A DNA stretch of 37,305 bases from Geminicoccus sp036263595 (GTDB taxonomy: Bacteria; Pseudomonadota; Alphaproteobacteria; Geminicoccales; Geminicoccaceae). A program made the position numbers and the translations under genes. Every line of letters starts with the position of its first letter. Position 1 is the first letter of the stretch. The DNA lies in NCBI RefSeq assembly GCF_036263595.1, contig NZ_DATAGQ010000153.1, positions 1 to 37,305 of the forward strand. The letters are read 5' to 3'. Below the pieces are notes generated by a model. It was not told where the DNA came from. It did no database searches and was given only the letters and a program-made list of their open reading frames with translations. Below, piece after piece: positions 1 through 6,910 of the stretch.

Positions 1-15
1 CTGCTTCGGCCACGG

Positions 16-59
16 AAAAAAGCGGGCCGCCTGCTCGGGGGGGATAGCAGGCAGCCCGC
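16..59 (-). terminator. Rho-independent terminator reading leftwards
   Basis: Arms at 22–35 and 46–59 pair in 13 of 14 positions (one C-A mismatch) around a 10-nt loop. Read on the minus strand, the stem is followed at once by six T (21 down to 16). The plus strand has no T run after the stem, so the element works leftwards. It lies about 45–50 nt downstream of a perfect minus-strand EcfG promoter and would end a transcript of roughly 90 nt. Confidence 0.7.
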
Positions 60-105
60 AGTATCGAGGGAGGGTTGAAACGCACCGGCATGACGACCGG
101 TCCCC
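16..105 (-). ncRNA. Candidate EcfG-dependent small RNA
   Basis: A perfect EcfG-type promoter on the minus strand (111–135) should start transcription near 103–106, and an intrinsic terminator ends at 16. The ~90-nt product folds by eye into a 5' domain and a terminator hairpin. In the 5' domain GGGAGGG pairs with CCCTCCC, enclosing an ACCGG/CCGGT hairpin. Sigma-dependent sRNAs are known parts of the alphaproteobacterial stress response (GsrN of Caulobacter depends on the EcfG homologue SigT). An alternative is a protein gene: a minus-strand ATG at 93–91 opens a stop-free frame that runs off the left edge, with a GGAGGGG stretch 10 nt upstream. The terminator inside that frame argues for the RNA. 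Inference from layout; no expression evidence. Confidence 0.45.
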
Positions 106-110
106 TCCCA

Positions 111-135
111 AACGCGCGGGTTCGCGGCAGGTTCC
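111..135 (-). promoter_or_regulatory. EcfG-type promoter (perfect consensus), leftward
   Basis: On the minus strand the sequence reads GGAAC (135–131), a 16-nt spacer, then CGTT (114–111). This matches the alphaproteobacterial EcfG consensus GGAAC-N16/17-CGTT in every fixed position. It faces the left edge and the terminator at 16–59. Confidence 0.7.
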
Positions 136-248
136 CGATCCGGCGACAATCGCGCAGCAACGACTAAGGAACCTTCGCGCGGCATTCAGGCTTCCTTCTG
201 CGTGAACTGCAGTTCCAAGCTGATGATGCCTTGGGAAGGGCTCCGGCG

Positions 249-410
249 ATGCTCTTATGGGCCATGTTGTTCTTCACCTTTTCCTTCATCTCGGGAACAG
301 TCGGCTTTGCCGGGTTGGCCGCCGTGTCGAGCGGCATCGCGCAAATGCTCTTCTTCGTCTTTCTCATCCTGACGGGAGCTACGTTCGGATCGTTTCTGCT
401 AGCACGTTGA
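249..410 (+). CDS. DUF1328/UPF0391 small membrane protein (YtjA-like)
   Basis: A 53-residue reading frame starting ATG at 249 and ending TGA at 408–410, with GGGAAGGG eight bases upstream as ribosome binding site. The peptide is almost wholly hydrophobic, with two membrane segments (about residues 3–24 and 31–51) separated by a short GLAAVSSGIAQ turn. The pattern MLxWAxxFFxxSxIxGxxGF followed by a glycine/alanine-rich turn and an FFVFLxL segment is that of the DUF1328 (UPF0391) family, whose members are 50–60 residues long. The molecular role is not known; homologues often sit near stress genes, which fits the GSR locus next door. A weak EcfG-like site (GGAAC at 168–172, N17, GCTT) lies upstream but departs from consensus at the -10. 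Confidence 0.8.
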   Translation: MLLWAMLFFTFSFISGTVGFAGLAAVSSGIAQMLFFVFLILTGATFGSFLLAR

Positions 411-438
411 CGAAGTGTGCAATCTGTAACATAGCCAC

Positions 439-463
439 GGAACCAGTCGCTCGATCGATGGTT
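439..463 (+). promoter_or_regulatory. EcfG-type promoter upstream of nepR
   Basis: GGAAC at 439–443, a 16-nt spacer and GGTT at 460–463 match the EcfG consensus except for G at the first -10 base, where C or G is seen. The same -10 (GGTT, N16) is found before ecfG. It predicts a 5' leader of about 175 nt before nepR, and autoregulation of the locus, which is common in this system. Confidence 0.6.
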
Positions 464-645
464 GTTGGAATAGCCCGGTGCCATGGCGGGCCGAGATCGA
501 GAGGCTGCCCTTGCGCGCAGGTGCTGCTTCCGCCGGGATGGATGGAGCGCAGTGGGACGGCTGCGATCCCATGGTCGCGTCAGGTCAACGACGCACACAC
601 GGGCAACCGCTGCCTGGGCAACTTGAGTTGAGAGGGGGCTGGGCT

Positions 646-867
646 TTGTCGGATGCGTCGGACCAGCCTCGTCCAGGAAGCAAGAAGAACGTCCCGAGCC
701 GAGGCGCGAGCCGTCGGTCGCTCACCGAACCCGGGTGGGATCGTTGGCTCGACCGGCAGATTCACCAGTTGTACGATCCGGTCCTGAACGAAGCAATCCC
801 AGCCGAATTGCGCGAACTTCTCATGCGTTTCGACGAAAAGCCGCCGGAAGGCGATGAGTCGAAGTGA
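646..867 (+). CDS. nepR: Anti-sigma factor NepR
   Basis: NepR binds and holds the stress sigma factor EcfG; phosphorylated PhyR draws it away. The recognisable core is residues 30–64 (numbered from the TTG), GWDRWLDRQIHQLYDPVLNE continuing IPAELRELLMRFDEK, the short two-helix segment typical of the family. The protein is 73 residues from the TTG at 646, which has AGAGGGGG (631–638) in front at 7 bases and gives the usual NepR size. The frame stays open upstream (ATG at 478), but that extension has unrelated composition and would cross the promoter spacer region, so I reject it. The N-terminal 25 residues are basic and probably disordered, as usual. It is followed after 60 bp by phyR in the same direction. 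Confidence 0.82.
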   Translation: MSDASDQPRPGSKKNVPSRGASRRSLTEPGWDRWLDRQIHQLYDPVLNEAIPAELRELLMRFDEKPPEGDESK

Positions 868-927
868 TGTGCTGGCGTAGCTGAGGTTCCGCTTCGTTGT
901 CGTTGGGATAGTCCGGGGGATGTTGAG

Positions 928-1707
928 ATGGCGTCTATGGCGGCGGAGATCGCCCAGATACTGCCCTATCTGCGCCGTTATGCACGTGCCATTACTGGCG
1001 ACCAGCGGCTTGGCGACATCCAGGTGCAGCGCTGTCTCGAGCGTTTGCTGACCGACCGGTCGAACAGTGCCGGGCTGCCGCTCCGAATCCTGCTATTCCG
1101 CAACCTGACGCGGAGTTGGGGCGACCACGGTGCGCAGGAACCGTCGACGGATGCGCCGATCGCGAACGTCGACATCCTGGACAGGCGCATGCGCGAGATC
1201 GCGCCGGCGCGACGCCAGGCCCTCGTCCTCTCGGTTCTCGAAGGCTTCTCCGTCGCCGACATCGGCACGATCCTGGACCTTTCGCCCCAGGAAGCCGAAG
1301 AACTGCTGGCGCTGGCCAAGGTCGACCTGCGCGATCAGCGACCTACCAGGATCATGATCATCGAGGACGAACCCATCATCGCGCTCGACTTGGCCAATAT
1401 CTGCGAGCGGAATGGTCATGAGGTCGTCGGCATCGCCGCCACCCGTACGGAGGCCGTGGCCAAGGCCATGGAGCAGCGGCCTGGTCTGATCCTGGCCGAC
1501 ATCCAGTTGGCCGACGACAGTTCCGGAATCGACGCCGTCAGCGACATCCTCGCCAGCATGAGTGTGCCAGTCATCTTCATCACCGCGTTCCCGGAGCGCC
1601 TCCTGACCGGGCAGCGGCCCGAGCCGACCTTCCTGATCACCAAGCCATTCGATGCGGACACCCTGGCTGTGTCGATCTCGCAGGCGCTCGCGACCGCCGC
1701 GGCGTGA
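928..1707 (+). CDS. phyR: PhyR, sigma-mimic response regulator of the general stress response
   Basis: PhyR is the anti-anti-sigma factor of the GSR: when phosphorylated, its sigma-like N-terminal domain captures NepR and frees EcfG. The 259-residue product has the expected layout. Residues 1–135 are an EcfG-like domain (degenerate sigma2, then sigma4-like helices around 85–133), and residues 140–259 are a CheY-type receiver. Receiver residues are intact: acidic pair E146/D147, phospho-acceptor D191 (in LADIQLADDSSG), T219 and K239 (ITKPF). The ATG at 928 has GGGGGA 7 bases upstream; a second ATG at 937 is possible. Its stop overlaps the GTG of the next kinase gene, which suggests that the pair is translated together. 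Confidence is high from the distinctive domain order. Confidence 0.95.
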   Translation: MASMAAEIAQILPYLRRYARAITGDQRLGDIQVQRCLERLLTDRSNSAGLPLRILLFRNLTRSWGDHGAQEPSTDAPIANVDILDRRMREIAPARRQALVLSVLEGFSVADIGTILDLSPQEAEELLALAKVDLRDQRPTRIMIIEDEPIIALDLANICERNGHEVVGIAATRTEAVAKAMEQRPGLILADIQLADDSSGIDAVSDILASMSVPVIFITAFPERLLTGQRPEPTFLITKPFDADTLAVSISQALATAAA

Positions 1708-3458
1708 CGGCAGTCCCGAAAGCCAGGTCTGCTGGACTGTTGTCCCGGTTCCTGCCGGCTCGACTGCGTGGCCTGAAGGGTCGCCTGGCACTGGTGGTGG
1801 CCCTGGTGCTACTGGTGCCGACCGCCTTCGCCATCGCTCAGGCGATGAAGGTGAAGGAAGAGGACGAGGCGCGCCAGCGTGCGACCCTGGAGCGGACGCT
1901 GACGCTGATCGCAGGGTATCATGACCAGGCGGTGGAGCAGGCAACCCGCCTGCTTTCCAACCTTGCGACGCGTCCGGACGTCACTGGCGACGACATGACG
2001 CTCTGCCGGCAGGCGTTGGAGATCGAGGCGCAGCAGAACGCGCTGTTCAGGGCCTTCGCCAGGACCGACGCCACTGGCCGGGCCATCTGCAGCTCATCCG
2101 CTTCCGCCGTCGGCCTCGACTTTTCGGACCGGGACTGGTTCCTCGATCTAGCTCGGAACGGCAAGGACATCGTGTCCAGCGGTGTCCTGATGTCCCGCAA
2201 TCCGCTGACCGGGCGGACGATCGTCCTCGGGGTGCCACTTCGGGACGGGCAGGGCCAGTTCGCCGGTGCTATCGGCCTGGCCCTGGCGCTGGATGGACTC
2301 ATCGCCCTTCCTCAGTCGATCCAGCTTCCGGCCGATGCGATCGCGGCCGTCGTCGATCAGGACGGTACCATCGTCACCAGCCGCGGCCAGCTGGGCTTGG
2401 TGGATATCGAGCCGCAGACCATCCGGAACCTGCTGAGCCATCCGTTCACCCAGGTGGTGGCCGAAAGTCATCAAGGGACGACCTGGCAGTTCATGTCCCG
2501 CCCCAGTGAGGTTGAAGGGGTGCTGACGGCGGTTGTCGTCGGCCTGCCGGTACAGCGCTGGAACTGGCTGGATGCGCGTTTCCAAAGCGGCATTCTCCTG
2601 CCGACCTCGATCCTGTTCTTGTCGGTGTTCGTCGTCTGGGTAGCCACTGACCTCCTGATCACCCGCCCGCTGCTGAAGCTCGCCCGGGCGGTCCGCAAGT
2701 GGCGCCGTGACGGCGAGATCCCGAACCTGGCCCTGGATGGTGCGCCTGAAGAGCTGGAGGAACTGGCTCACGCCTTCACGAGGGCGGCCCGCGAGATCCG
2801 GGAGCGCGACCAGCTCCTCCAGTCCTCCCTGCAGGAGAAGGACCTGCTGCTGCGGGAGATTCACCACCGGGTGAAGAACAATCTGCAGATCGTGACGAGC
2901 CTGCTCAACCTTCGGGCGGCGTCCCTGCGGAACGTCCAGGCGCAGCGGGCGATGCGGGAGGCCCAGCTGGGAATCAAGGCGCTGGCGCTGGTTCATCGCA
3001 AGCTCTACGAGCGGATCGACCTGAAGCTGGTGTCGCTCGACGAGCTGCTGGAGGAGCTCTGCCCGCTCGTCCATGACCTCTCGACCGACCTGTCCAATCG
3101 GGTGAGCCTGGCGATCTCCCTGGATCCCATGGTTGTGGTCGCCGATCAGGCCACGCCGCTTGCGCTGCTGACGACCGAACTCCTGACCAACGCCGCCAAG
3201 CATGCATTTCCAGAAGCGCGGCGCGGGACAATCGAGGTACGGTTGGAACGGCTCGAAGGGGGAATGGCCCAACTGGTGATCGCGGATGACGGCATAGGCA
3301 TCGCGACGGAGGCGGGTGCGGAGTCGACCGAGGTCGCCACGGGGATGGGCGCCAAGTTGGTCCAGATGTTCGCTCGCCAGGTGGGCGGCCAGTTGCATGT
3401 CGAGACCGGCAACAGCGGAACGCGAACCACGCTGGTCTTCACGCCCCTTACGAAGTAG
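1704..3458 (+). CDS. Membrane sensor histidine kinase, HisKA_2/HWE-like type, probable PhyR kinase
   Basis: A 584-residue sensor kinase starting at GTG 1704, overlapping the phyR stop (GTGA). There are two membrane segments (about 28–47 and 297–318). Between them lies a ~250-residue extracytoplasmic region resembling dCache/PDC sensors (conserved SxRDWFxxA at 141–150 and a GRTIVLGVPLRD strand pair). A HAMP-like linker follows, about 319–372. The kinase core carries the HisKA_2 H-box REIHHRVKNNLQ with the probable phospho-acceptor H388, an N-box ELLTNAAKHAF (N496), the G1 box DDGIG (528–532) and a TGMGAKLVQ segment (546–554) that takes the place of the second glycine box. Such kinases next to phyR phosphorylate PhyR in response to stress in other alphaproteobacteria (for example PhyK); the signal here is unknown. 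Function is inferred from motifs and position. Confidence 0.88.
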   Translation: MTAVPKARSAGLLSRFLPARLRGLKGRLALVVALVLLVPTAFAIAQAMKVKEEDEARQRATLERTLTLIAGYHDQAVEQATRLLSNLATRPDVTGDDMTLCRQALEIEAQQNALFRAFARTDATGRAICSSSASAVGLDFSDRDWFLDLARNGKDIVSSGVLMSRNPLTGRTIVLGVPLRDGQGQFAGAIGLALALDGLIALPQSIQLPADAIAAVVDQDGTIVTSRGQLGLVDIEPQTIRNLLSHPFTQVVAESHQGTTWQFMSRPSEVEGVLTAVVVGLPVQRWNWLDARFQSGILLPTSILFLSVFVVWVATDLLITRPLLKLARAVRKWRRDGEIPNLALDGAPEELEELAHAFTRAAREIRERDQLLQSSLQEKDLLLREIHHRVKNNLQIVTSLLNLRAASLRNVQAQRAMREAQLGIKALALVHRKLYERIDLKLVSLDELLEELCPLVHDLSTDLSNRVSLAISLDPMVVVADQATPLALLTTELLTNAAKHAFPEARRGTIEVRLERLEGGMAQLVIADDGIGIATEAGAESTEVATGMGAKLVQMFARQVGGQLHVETGNSGTRTTLVFTPLTK

Positions 3459-3493
3459 GATCATTTCTCCGGCGATTTTTCCATGAACAGCAT

Positions 3494-3518
3494 GGAACCT
3501 CTGGTGCCGAAGCCGGTT
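3494..3518 (+). promoter_or_regulatory. EcfG-type promoter upstream of ecfG
   Basis: GGAAC at 3494–3498, a 16-nt spacer and GGTT at 3515–3518, about 75 bp before the ecfG start. Same elements and spacing as the nepR promoter. It implies positive autoregulation of the sigma factor. Confidence 0.62.
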
Positions 3519-3592
3519 TAAAAACGTGTCTATGCTCATTTGGCTACTCGCGGGGGGGCCGGAGCGTCGACAGAAGAGGGAGCGAACGACCC

Positions 3593-4222
3593 ATGTCAGT
3601 TTTCCGGCAGGATATCGTCGCGCTGCTACCGCACTTGCGTGCCTTCGCGCGCAGCCTGACTTCCGGCAATAGCGCGCTGGCGGACGATCTCGTGCAGGAC
3701 ACGATGGTGAATGCGTTGCAGGCCCAGGCTCAGTTCCAGGAAGGGACGAACCTGAAGGCCTGGATGTTCACTATTCTGCGCAACCGCTTTCACAGTGTCA
3801 TCAGCCGCAAGCACGTCACGGCCGAGGTCGAGCAGGACGAGTCGATCGAGAATCACTGGTGGCAGCCTGCCTACCAGGAAAGCTCGATCGAACTGGATGC
3901 TTTCCGCCGCGCGTTCCGTCACCTCAGCGCGACCCATCGCGAGGTGCTGGTGCTGGCGACCGTCCACGAACTGCCTTACGAGAAGATCGCCGAGATCTGC
4001 GGCTGCGAGGTGGGTACGGTGAAGAGCCGGGTTGCCCGCGCTCGCTCGATCCTCAAGAAGATGGTGCTTGAGGGTGATCTGCCGGTCGATCGGACGAAGG
4101 TCCCGGTTCGCAAGTACGAGCCGAAGATCGACGAGAGCGTTCCGGACGAGGCCCGCCGGATTGCCGTGGCCCAGGCCGTCAAGGAGGATCTGGTGCGACG
4201 TACGGGTCGATCCTGGAACTGA
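3593..4222 (+). CDS. ecfG: General stress response sigma factor EcfG (ECF15-type)
   Basis: The 209-residue product is an ECF sigma factor. Region 2 spans about 8–75, with the DDLVQDTMVNAL core-binding helix and NLKAWMFTILRNRF for -10 recognition. Region 4 spans about 105–158, ending in the GTVKSRVARAR recognition helix that reads the -35 GGAAC. A C-terminal tail of about 50 residues follows sigma4. Placement beside nepR and phyR identifies it as the GSR sigma factor. ATG 3593 has AGAGGGAG upstream. The gene has its own EcfG-type promoter and is followed by an intrinsic terminator, so it forms a separate unit from nepR-phyR-kinase. PhyR shares the LPYLRRYAR/LPHLRAFAR N-terminal motif with this protein, which shows the mimicry directly. 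Confidence 0.94.
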   Translation: MSVFRQDIVALLPHLRAFARSLTSGNSALADDLVQDTMVNALQAQAQFQEGTNLKAWMFTILRNRFHSVISRKHVTAEVEQDESIENHWWQPAYQESSIELDAFRRAFRHLSATHREVLVLATVHELPYEKIAEICGCEVGTVKSRVARARSILKKMVLEGDLPVDRTKVPVRKYEPKIDESVPDEARRIAVAQAVKEDLVRRTGRSWN

Positions 4223-4250
4223 GCTGACAGCAGTAAAGTTGATTTGAATG

Positions 4251-4280
4251 GAGAGGCGCCTTCGGGCGCCTCTTTGCGTT
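4251..4280 (+). terminator. Rho-independent terminator after ecfG
   Basis: GAGGCGCC (4253–4260), a TTCG tetraloop, and GGCGCCTC (4265–4272) form a perfect 8-bp stem with a stable UUCG loop, followed by TTTGCGTTT. It lies 30 bp after the ecfG stop. Confidence 0.85.
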
Positions 4281-4838
4281 TGAGCGCCGTGGTCGTGGGT
4301 TTGATGCCCGGGCGACCATGCGGTTCGATTGGCCTGCTCCAATGTCGTCAGGAGTACCGATCGCAGTTGCGGTGGAATGGTAGCGCCCAGCCGAGCGTCT
4401 GCTTCCGGAGGTAGGCAAGCAAAAGCTCATGGCACGGACCTCGTCAATGATCAGCGGCTGTGATGGTAAAGCTATGCTGGTCCTTGGCGGAACTATACTC
4501 CAGTCCGCAACTGTTGCTCGCCGGTAGTTCATGCACAGGAGAGAGGCATCCGTGGCTGTGTGCCAAAGACCCATTTTTTTAGTTCTAGATAAGAATAGGC
4601 GATACAGTAGTATGTATACTCCAGTGGTGCTTGTCGTCTATCGGCTCGCCGATCTTCCAGTGCTGCGACGAGGTTCGAGCTGTGTCGATTTTGGCTGTTC
4701 GCCCCAATAGCGGGAACCTCTTCTGATCCGGCAACAATAACGTCGGCTTTATCTGGTGCGGCACCGATCTGCAGGCGCCGGCGTTGTTCTTCAGCGAGTT
4801 CTTGACTGTGGATCGTGATCGAGCATTGCTGCGGCGGC
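4281..4838. other. Long intergenic stretch, no recognisable gene
   Basis: Between the ecfG terminator and the lipid kinase gene I find no convincing coding frame on either strand; the frames that stay open lack recognisable domains. Base composition falls below that of the neighbours, notably around 4570–4620, which has a T7 run and AT-rich sequence. No tRNA, hairpin with U-tract or EcfG-consensus site is clear here. It could hold an unrecognised small RNA or a decayed gene. Confidence 0.5.
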
Positions 4839-4848
4839 GGAGGGCCAT

Positions 4849-5754
4849 TTGCACAAGACAACAATTCTGCTGCTGATCAACCCGAACAGTCGCCGTGGCG
4901 GGCAGTACCTGGACGAGATCCGGGACTTCTTCGAGGCAAGCGGGATGGAGGTGCTGGCGCCGGCCGTGGCAGACAAGGCAGACATCCCCCGGGTGATCCA
5001 GGAGATGGCGGCGAAGGTCGACATGGTGGCGGTCGGCGGCGGCGACGGCAGCGTGCATGCGGCGCTGCCCGGCCTTCTGGCGACGGGGCTGCCGCTGCTT
5101 CTTCTGCCGCTTGGAACCGCCAATGACATGGCGCGGACGCTCGATCTGCCGACGGACCCGCTCGATGCGGCAGCCCTCGCGCTCACGGGCCGTCGGCGTC
5201 GGATCGATATCGGCCGGGCTAATGGCGAGCTGTTCGTCAATGCGGCGAACATCGGGCTGAGCGTGGAAGTGGCTCGTGAACTGGACCGCGACCTGAAGCG
5301 CCGCTTCGGCGTGCTCGCCTATGCGATCGCCGCCATTCGGGCCTTGCACCGGCGTCGGTCGTTCCGCGTGCGCATACGGCTGCCGGACGAGATCCTGCGC
5401 ATGCGGACCCTGCAGCTCGCGGTCGGCAGCGGCCGGTACTATGGCGGCGGCATGGTCATCCACGAGGATGCCCGGGTCGATGACGGCCTTCTATGGCTGT
5501 ACAGCATCGCGCCCCGGTCGCTCTGGGAGCTTGCCAAGAACGCGCTGGCCTGGCGGGCTGGCCGGCATCGCGCCGCCGGGCGGACCACCACCCGCTCCGC
5601 ACCCTGGTTCGAGGTACGGACGAGTCGTCCGCGAACGGTCACCGCGGACGGAGAAATGGTGACGCGGACCCCGGTGCGGTTCGAGGTTCTGCCCTCTGCC
5701 CTCGAAGTCGTGGTCGCCGACGAGGTGGGAACCGAAGAGCAGCCCGGAAGTTGA
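4849..5754 (+). CDS. Diacylglycerol/sphingosine-kinase-like lipid kinase (DAGK_cat family, YegS-type)
   Basis: The family phosphorylates lipid hydroxyls such as diacylglycerol, using ATP, at the inner membrane face. Visible motifs: INPNSRRG (10–17, nucleotide-binding start), GGGDGSVHA (63–71, the GGDG catalytic signature) and PLGTANDMAR (87–96). A C-terminal beta-sandwich ends with TADGEMV near 262, the usual (D)GE motif. Length (301) is typical. The start is TTG at 4849, four bases after GGAGGG; no ATG is well placed. Many bacterial members use substrates other than diacylglycerol (phosphatidylglycerol, sphingoid bases), so the substrate is open. It sits between ecfG and other stress-type genes; involvement in envelope adaptation is an inference. 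Confidence 0.85.
   Translation: MHKTTILLLINPNSRRGGQYLDEIRDFFEASGMEVLAPAVADKADIPRVIQEMAAKVDMVAVGGGDGSVHAALPGLLATGLPLLLLPLGTANDMARTLDLPTDPLDAAALALTGRRRRIDIGRANGELFVNAANIGLSVEVARELDRDLKRRFGVLAYAIAAIRALHRRRSFRVRIRLPDEILRMRTLQLAVGSGRYYGGGMVIHEDARVDDGLLWLYSIAPRSLWELAKNALAWRAGRHRAAGRTTTRSAPWFEVRTSRPRTVTADGEMVTRTPVRFEVLPSALEVVVADEVGTEEQPGS
5728..5752 (+). promoter_or_regulatory. Possible EcfG-type promoter before the 5858 gene
   Basis: GGAAC at 5728–5732, 16-nt spacer, AGTT at 5749–5752. The -10 has A in place of C/G at its first base. It lies within the last codons of the lipid kinase gene and ~105 bp before the next start, in the right orientation. Weaker than the other sites. Confidence 0.3.
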
Positions 5755-5857
5755 TCATGCCGGTGTGAGGTGTCGGTGCGAGCCGCCGTCGAACGCCGGG
5801 AAGGGTCTGCAAGACCGACACCAATCGGACCCTCGTGAACAACAAGGATCTGCAACC

Positions 5858-6340
5858 ATGCATTCCAAGCGTCGTGCTGCGTTGGCGCTCATGCTCGCTC
5901 GTGACTCGCTGCTGACATGCCATCGGCTGGCGCGTCACATCGTCGACGAGATCGACGGGTCAAGCGCGAAGCGGTGGGGCCAGGCCTATGCACGACGGAT
6001 CGAGTTGTTCGAAAGCATGATGCGTTGTCTGATCGACTATGGAGTGAAGCCCGGCGATCTCCAGGAGAAGCTGAAGACGGTTCCGACGGAGGATCGGGTT
6101 CCCGTCACCCTCGAATCCGTGATGGCGGCCGAGGCGACCTTGGAGCGGCACCTGGAGTTCTCGCTGCGCGCCAGCATGGAGGACCCGGACCTGCACCGCC
6201 TGCTGGCCAGCGCCTTCGAGGAGGTCCGGCAGTTCAGGACGGCCCTCGAGATCCAGCCCGTGCCGGCCGATGCCCAGCCGGGCATGTTTCCGACGGCGGC
6301 CTCGAGGGTGCCTCACTATGTCGGCACGGCCCTGCAGTAG
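5858..6340 (+). CDS. Conserved-looking helical protein of unknown function
   Basis: A 160-residue protein that I do not recognise. ATG 5858 is chosen because AAGGAT lies 8 bases before it; the frame is open further upstream (5765) without a better site. The sequence is predicted almost entirely helical by composition (long leucine/arginine/glutamate-rich stretches at about 5–35, 45–75 and 85–130), has no signal peptide or membrane segment, and ends in a proline-rich tail. Two cysteines (near 21 and 56) show no metal-site spacing. Possible helical bundle resembling the DUF2383/ferritin-like class found among stress proteins, but without clear ligand residues. A near-consensus EcfG site upstream and location in the stress block suggest stress-linked expression. 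Function unknown. Confidence 0.65.
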   Translation: MHSKRRAALALMLARDSLLTCHRLARHIVDEIDGSSAKRWGQAYARRIELFESMMRCLIDYGVKPGDLQEKLKTVPTEDRVPVTLESVMAAEATLERHLEFSLRASMEDPDLHRLLASAFEEVRQFRTALEIQPVPADAQPGMFPTAASRVPHYVGTALQ

Positions 6341-6358
6341 GACGTTAGATCAGCATGA

Positions 6359-6396
6359 GGCGAGGCGCCGCGTTGGCACGCGGTGCCTTCGCCGTT
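6359..6396. terminator. Bidirectional terminator hairpin between convergent genes
   Basis: Left arm 6359–6373 and right arm 6378–6393 pair over about 15 bp with one bulged T and one G-T pair around a TGGC loop; GTTT follows on the plus strand. It stands between the convergent ends at 6340 and 6405, where a shared terminator is expected. The U-tracts are weak. Confidence 0.6.
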
Positions 6397-6404
6397 TCAG
6401 CTGA

Positions 6405-6752
6405 TCACTCGGTCGGCGGAAGCTGGTCCAGCTGGGGCCGGCTGAGGCCGATCCGCACCACGTCCTGCTCGTCCGTCTGCAGTTCCGACGCCGCCAGCAG
6501 CACCGGTTTCGCGCCGATGCCCAGGAAGCCGCCTACTTCCACGACGACTGCCTCGACGCGCTGGTCCTGATCGACGACCAGGTCGGTCACCTCGCCGATG
6601 CTGTTGCCCTCGACGTCGCGCACTTCCCGACCGACAAGATCGGTGACGGCGAGTTCGTTCTGGGGGACGCTGTCAGGCGTGGCGCTCTGTCCATAGGCGA
6701 CCGCACTTCCGCCAAGAAGAATGGCCGCCAAGAAGATGGCAGGTCTGTTCAC
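6405..6752 (-). CDS. Exported PRC-barrel domain protein
   Basis: A 115-residue protein started at GTG 6752, which has AGGAAGGA about 9 bases upstream and immediately begins a signal peptide (NRPAIFLAAILLGGSAVAYG, cleavage near residue 21–24). The frame extends upstream to 6812, but that start would bury the signal peptide. The mature part carries a PRC-barrel (about 36–105), seen as LVGREVRDVEGNSIGEVTDLVVD, then VEAVVVEVGGFLGIGAKPV and an ASELQ strand. PRC-barrels are small beta-barrels found alone in many alphaproteobacterial stress-induced periplasmic proteins; the binding partner is unknown. It is transcribed divergently from the DUF2934 gene with EcfG-like sites in between. Confidence 0.8.
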   Translation of the reverse strand: MNRPAIFLAAILLGGSAVAYGQSATPDSVPQNELAVTDLVGREVRDVEGNSIGEVTDLVVDQDQRVEAVVVEVGGFLGIGAKPVLLAASELQTDEQDVVRIGLSRPQLDQLPPTE

Positions 6753-6821
6753 TGGACCCGGTCCTTCCTGTCGGTGGATGATGATGGGAACGAACGGGAG
6801 ATCGTTCCACACTCTCGGGGA

Positions 6822-6845
6822 AACCCAGTGTCAGCCCGTGGTTCC
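6822..6845 (-). promoter_or_regulatory. Possible EcfG-type promoter for the PRC-barrel gene
   Basis: On the minus strand GGAAC (6845–6841) is followed after 15 nt by GGTT (6825–6822), or after 16 nt by GTTT. Spacing of 15 is one base short of the usual 16–17. It lies about 70 bp upstream of the GTG start at 6752. Confidence 0.35.
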
Positions 6846-6910
6846 GAACCGCGGCGATTTTCCTGGCGGTCCAGCCGTTGTGCTTCGCCGCGGGCGCAAA
6901 ACCTGGTGCG

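Noticed and set aside
168..193. EcfG-like promoter before the DUF1328 gene (GGAAC-N17-GCTT)
   Set aside because: The -10 differs from sGTT at a key position, so I do not list it as a feature.
164..598. 144-codon minus-strand frame across the DUF1328 gene and nepR promoter
   Set aside because: It overlaps a recognisable small gene, has no domain or ribosome site, and its Arg/Ser/Pro-rich composition is typical of an antisense frame in GC-rich DNA.
2148..3539. 463-codon minus-strand frame opposite the sensor kinase
   Set aside because: The plus strand encodes an intact kinase with all motifs; the reverse frame has no domain and arises from codon bias.
4215..4240. EcfG-like promoter at the end of ecfG (GGAAC-N17-AGTT)
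   Set aside because: The -35 lies in the last ecfG codons, the -10 is imperfect, and an intrinsic terminator follows immediately, with no gene to drive.
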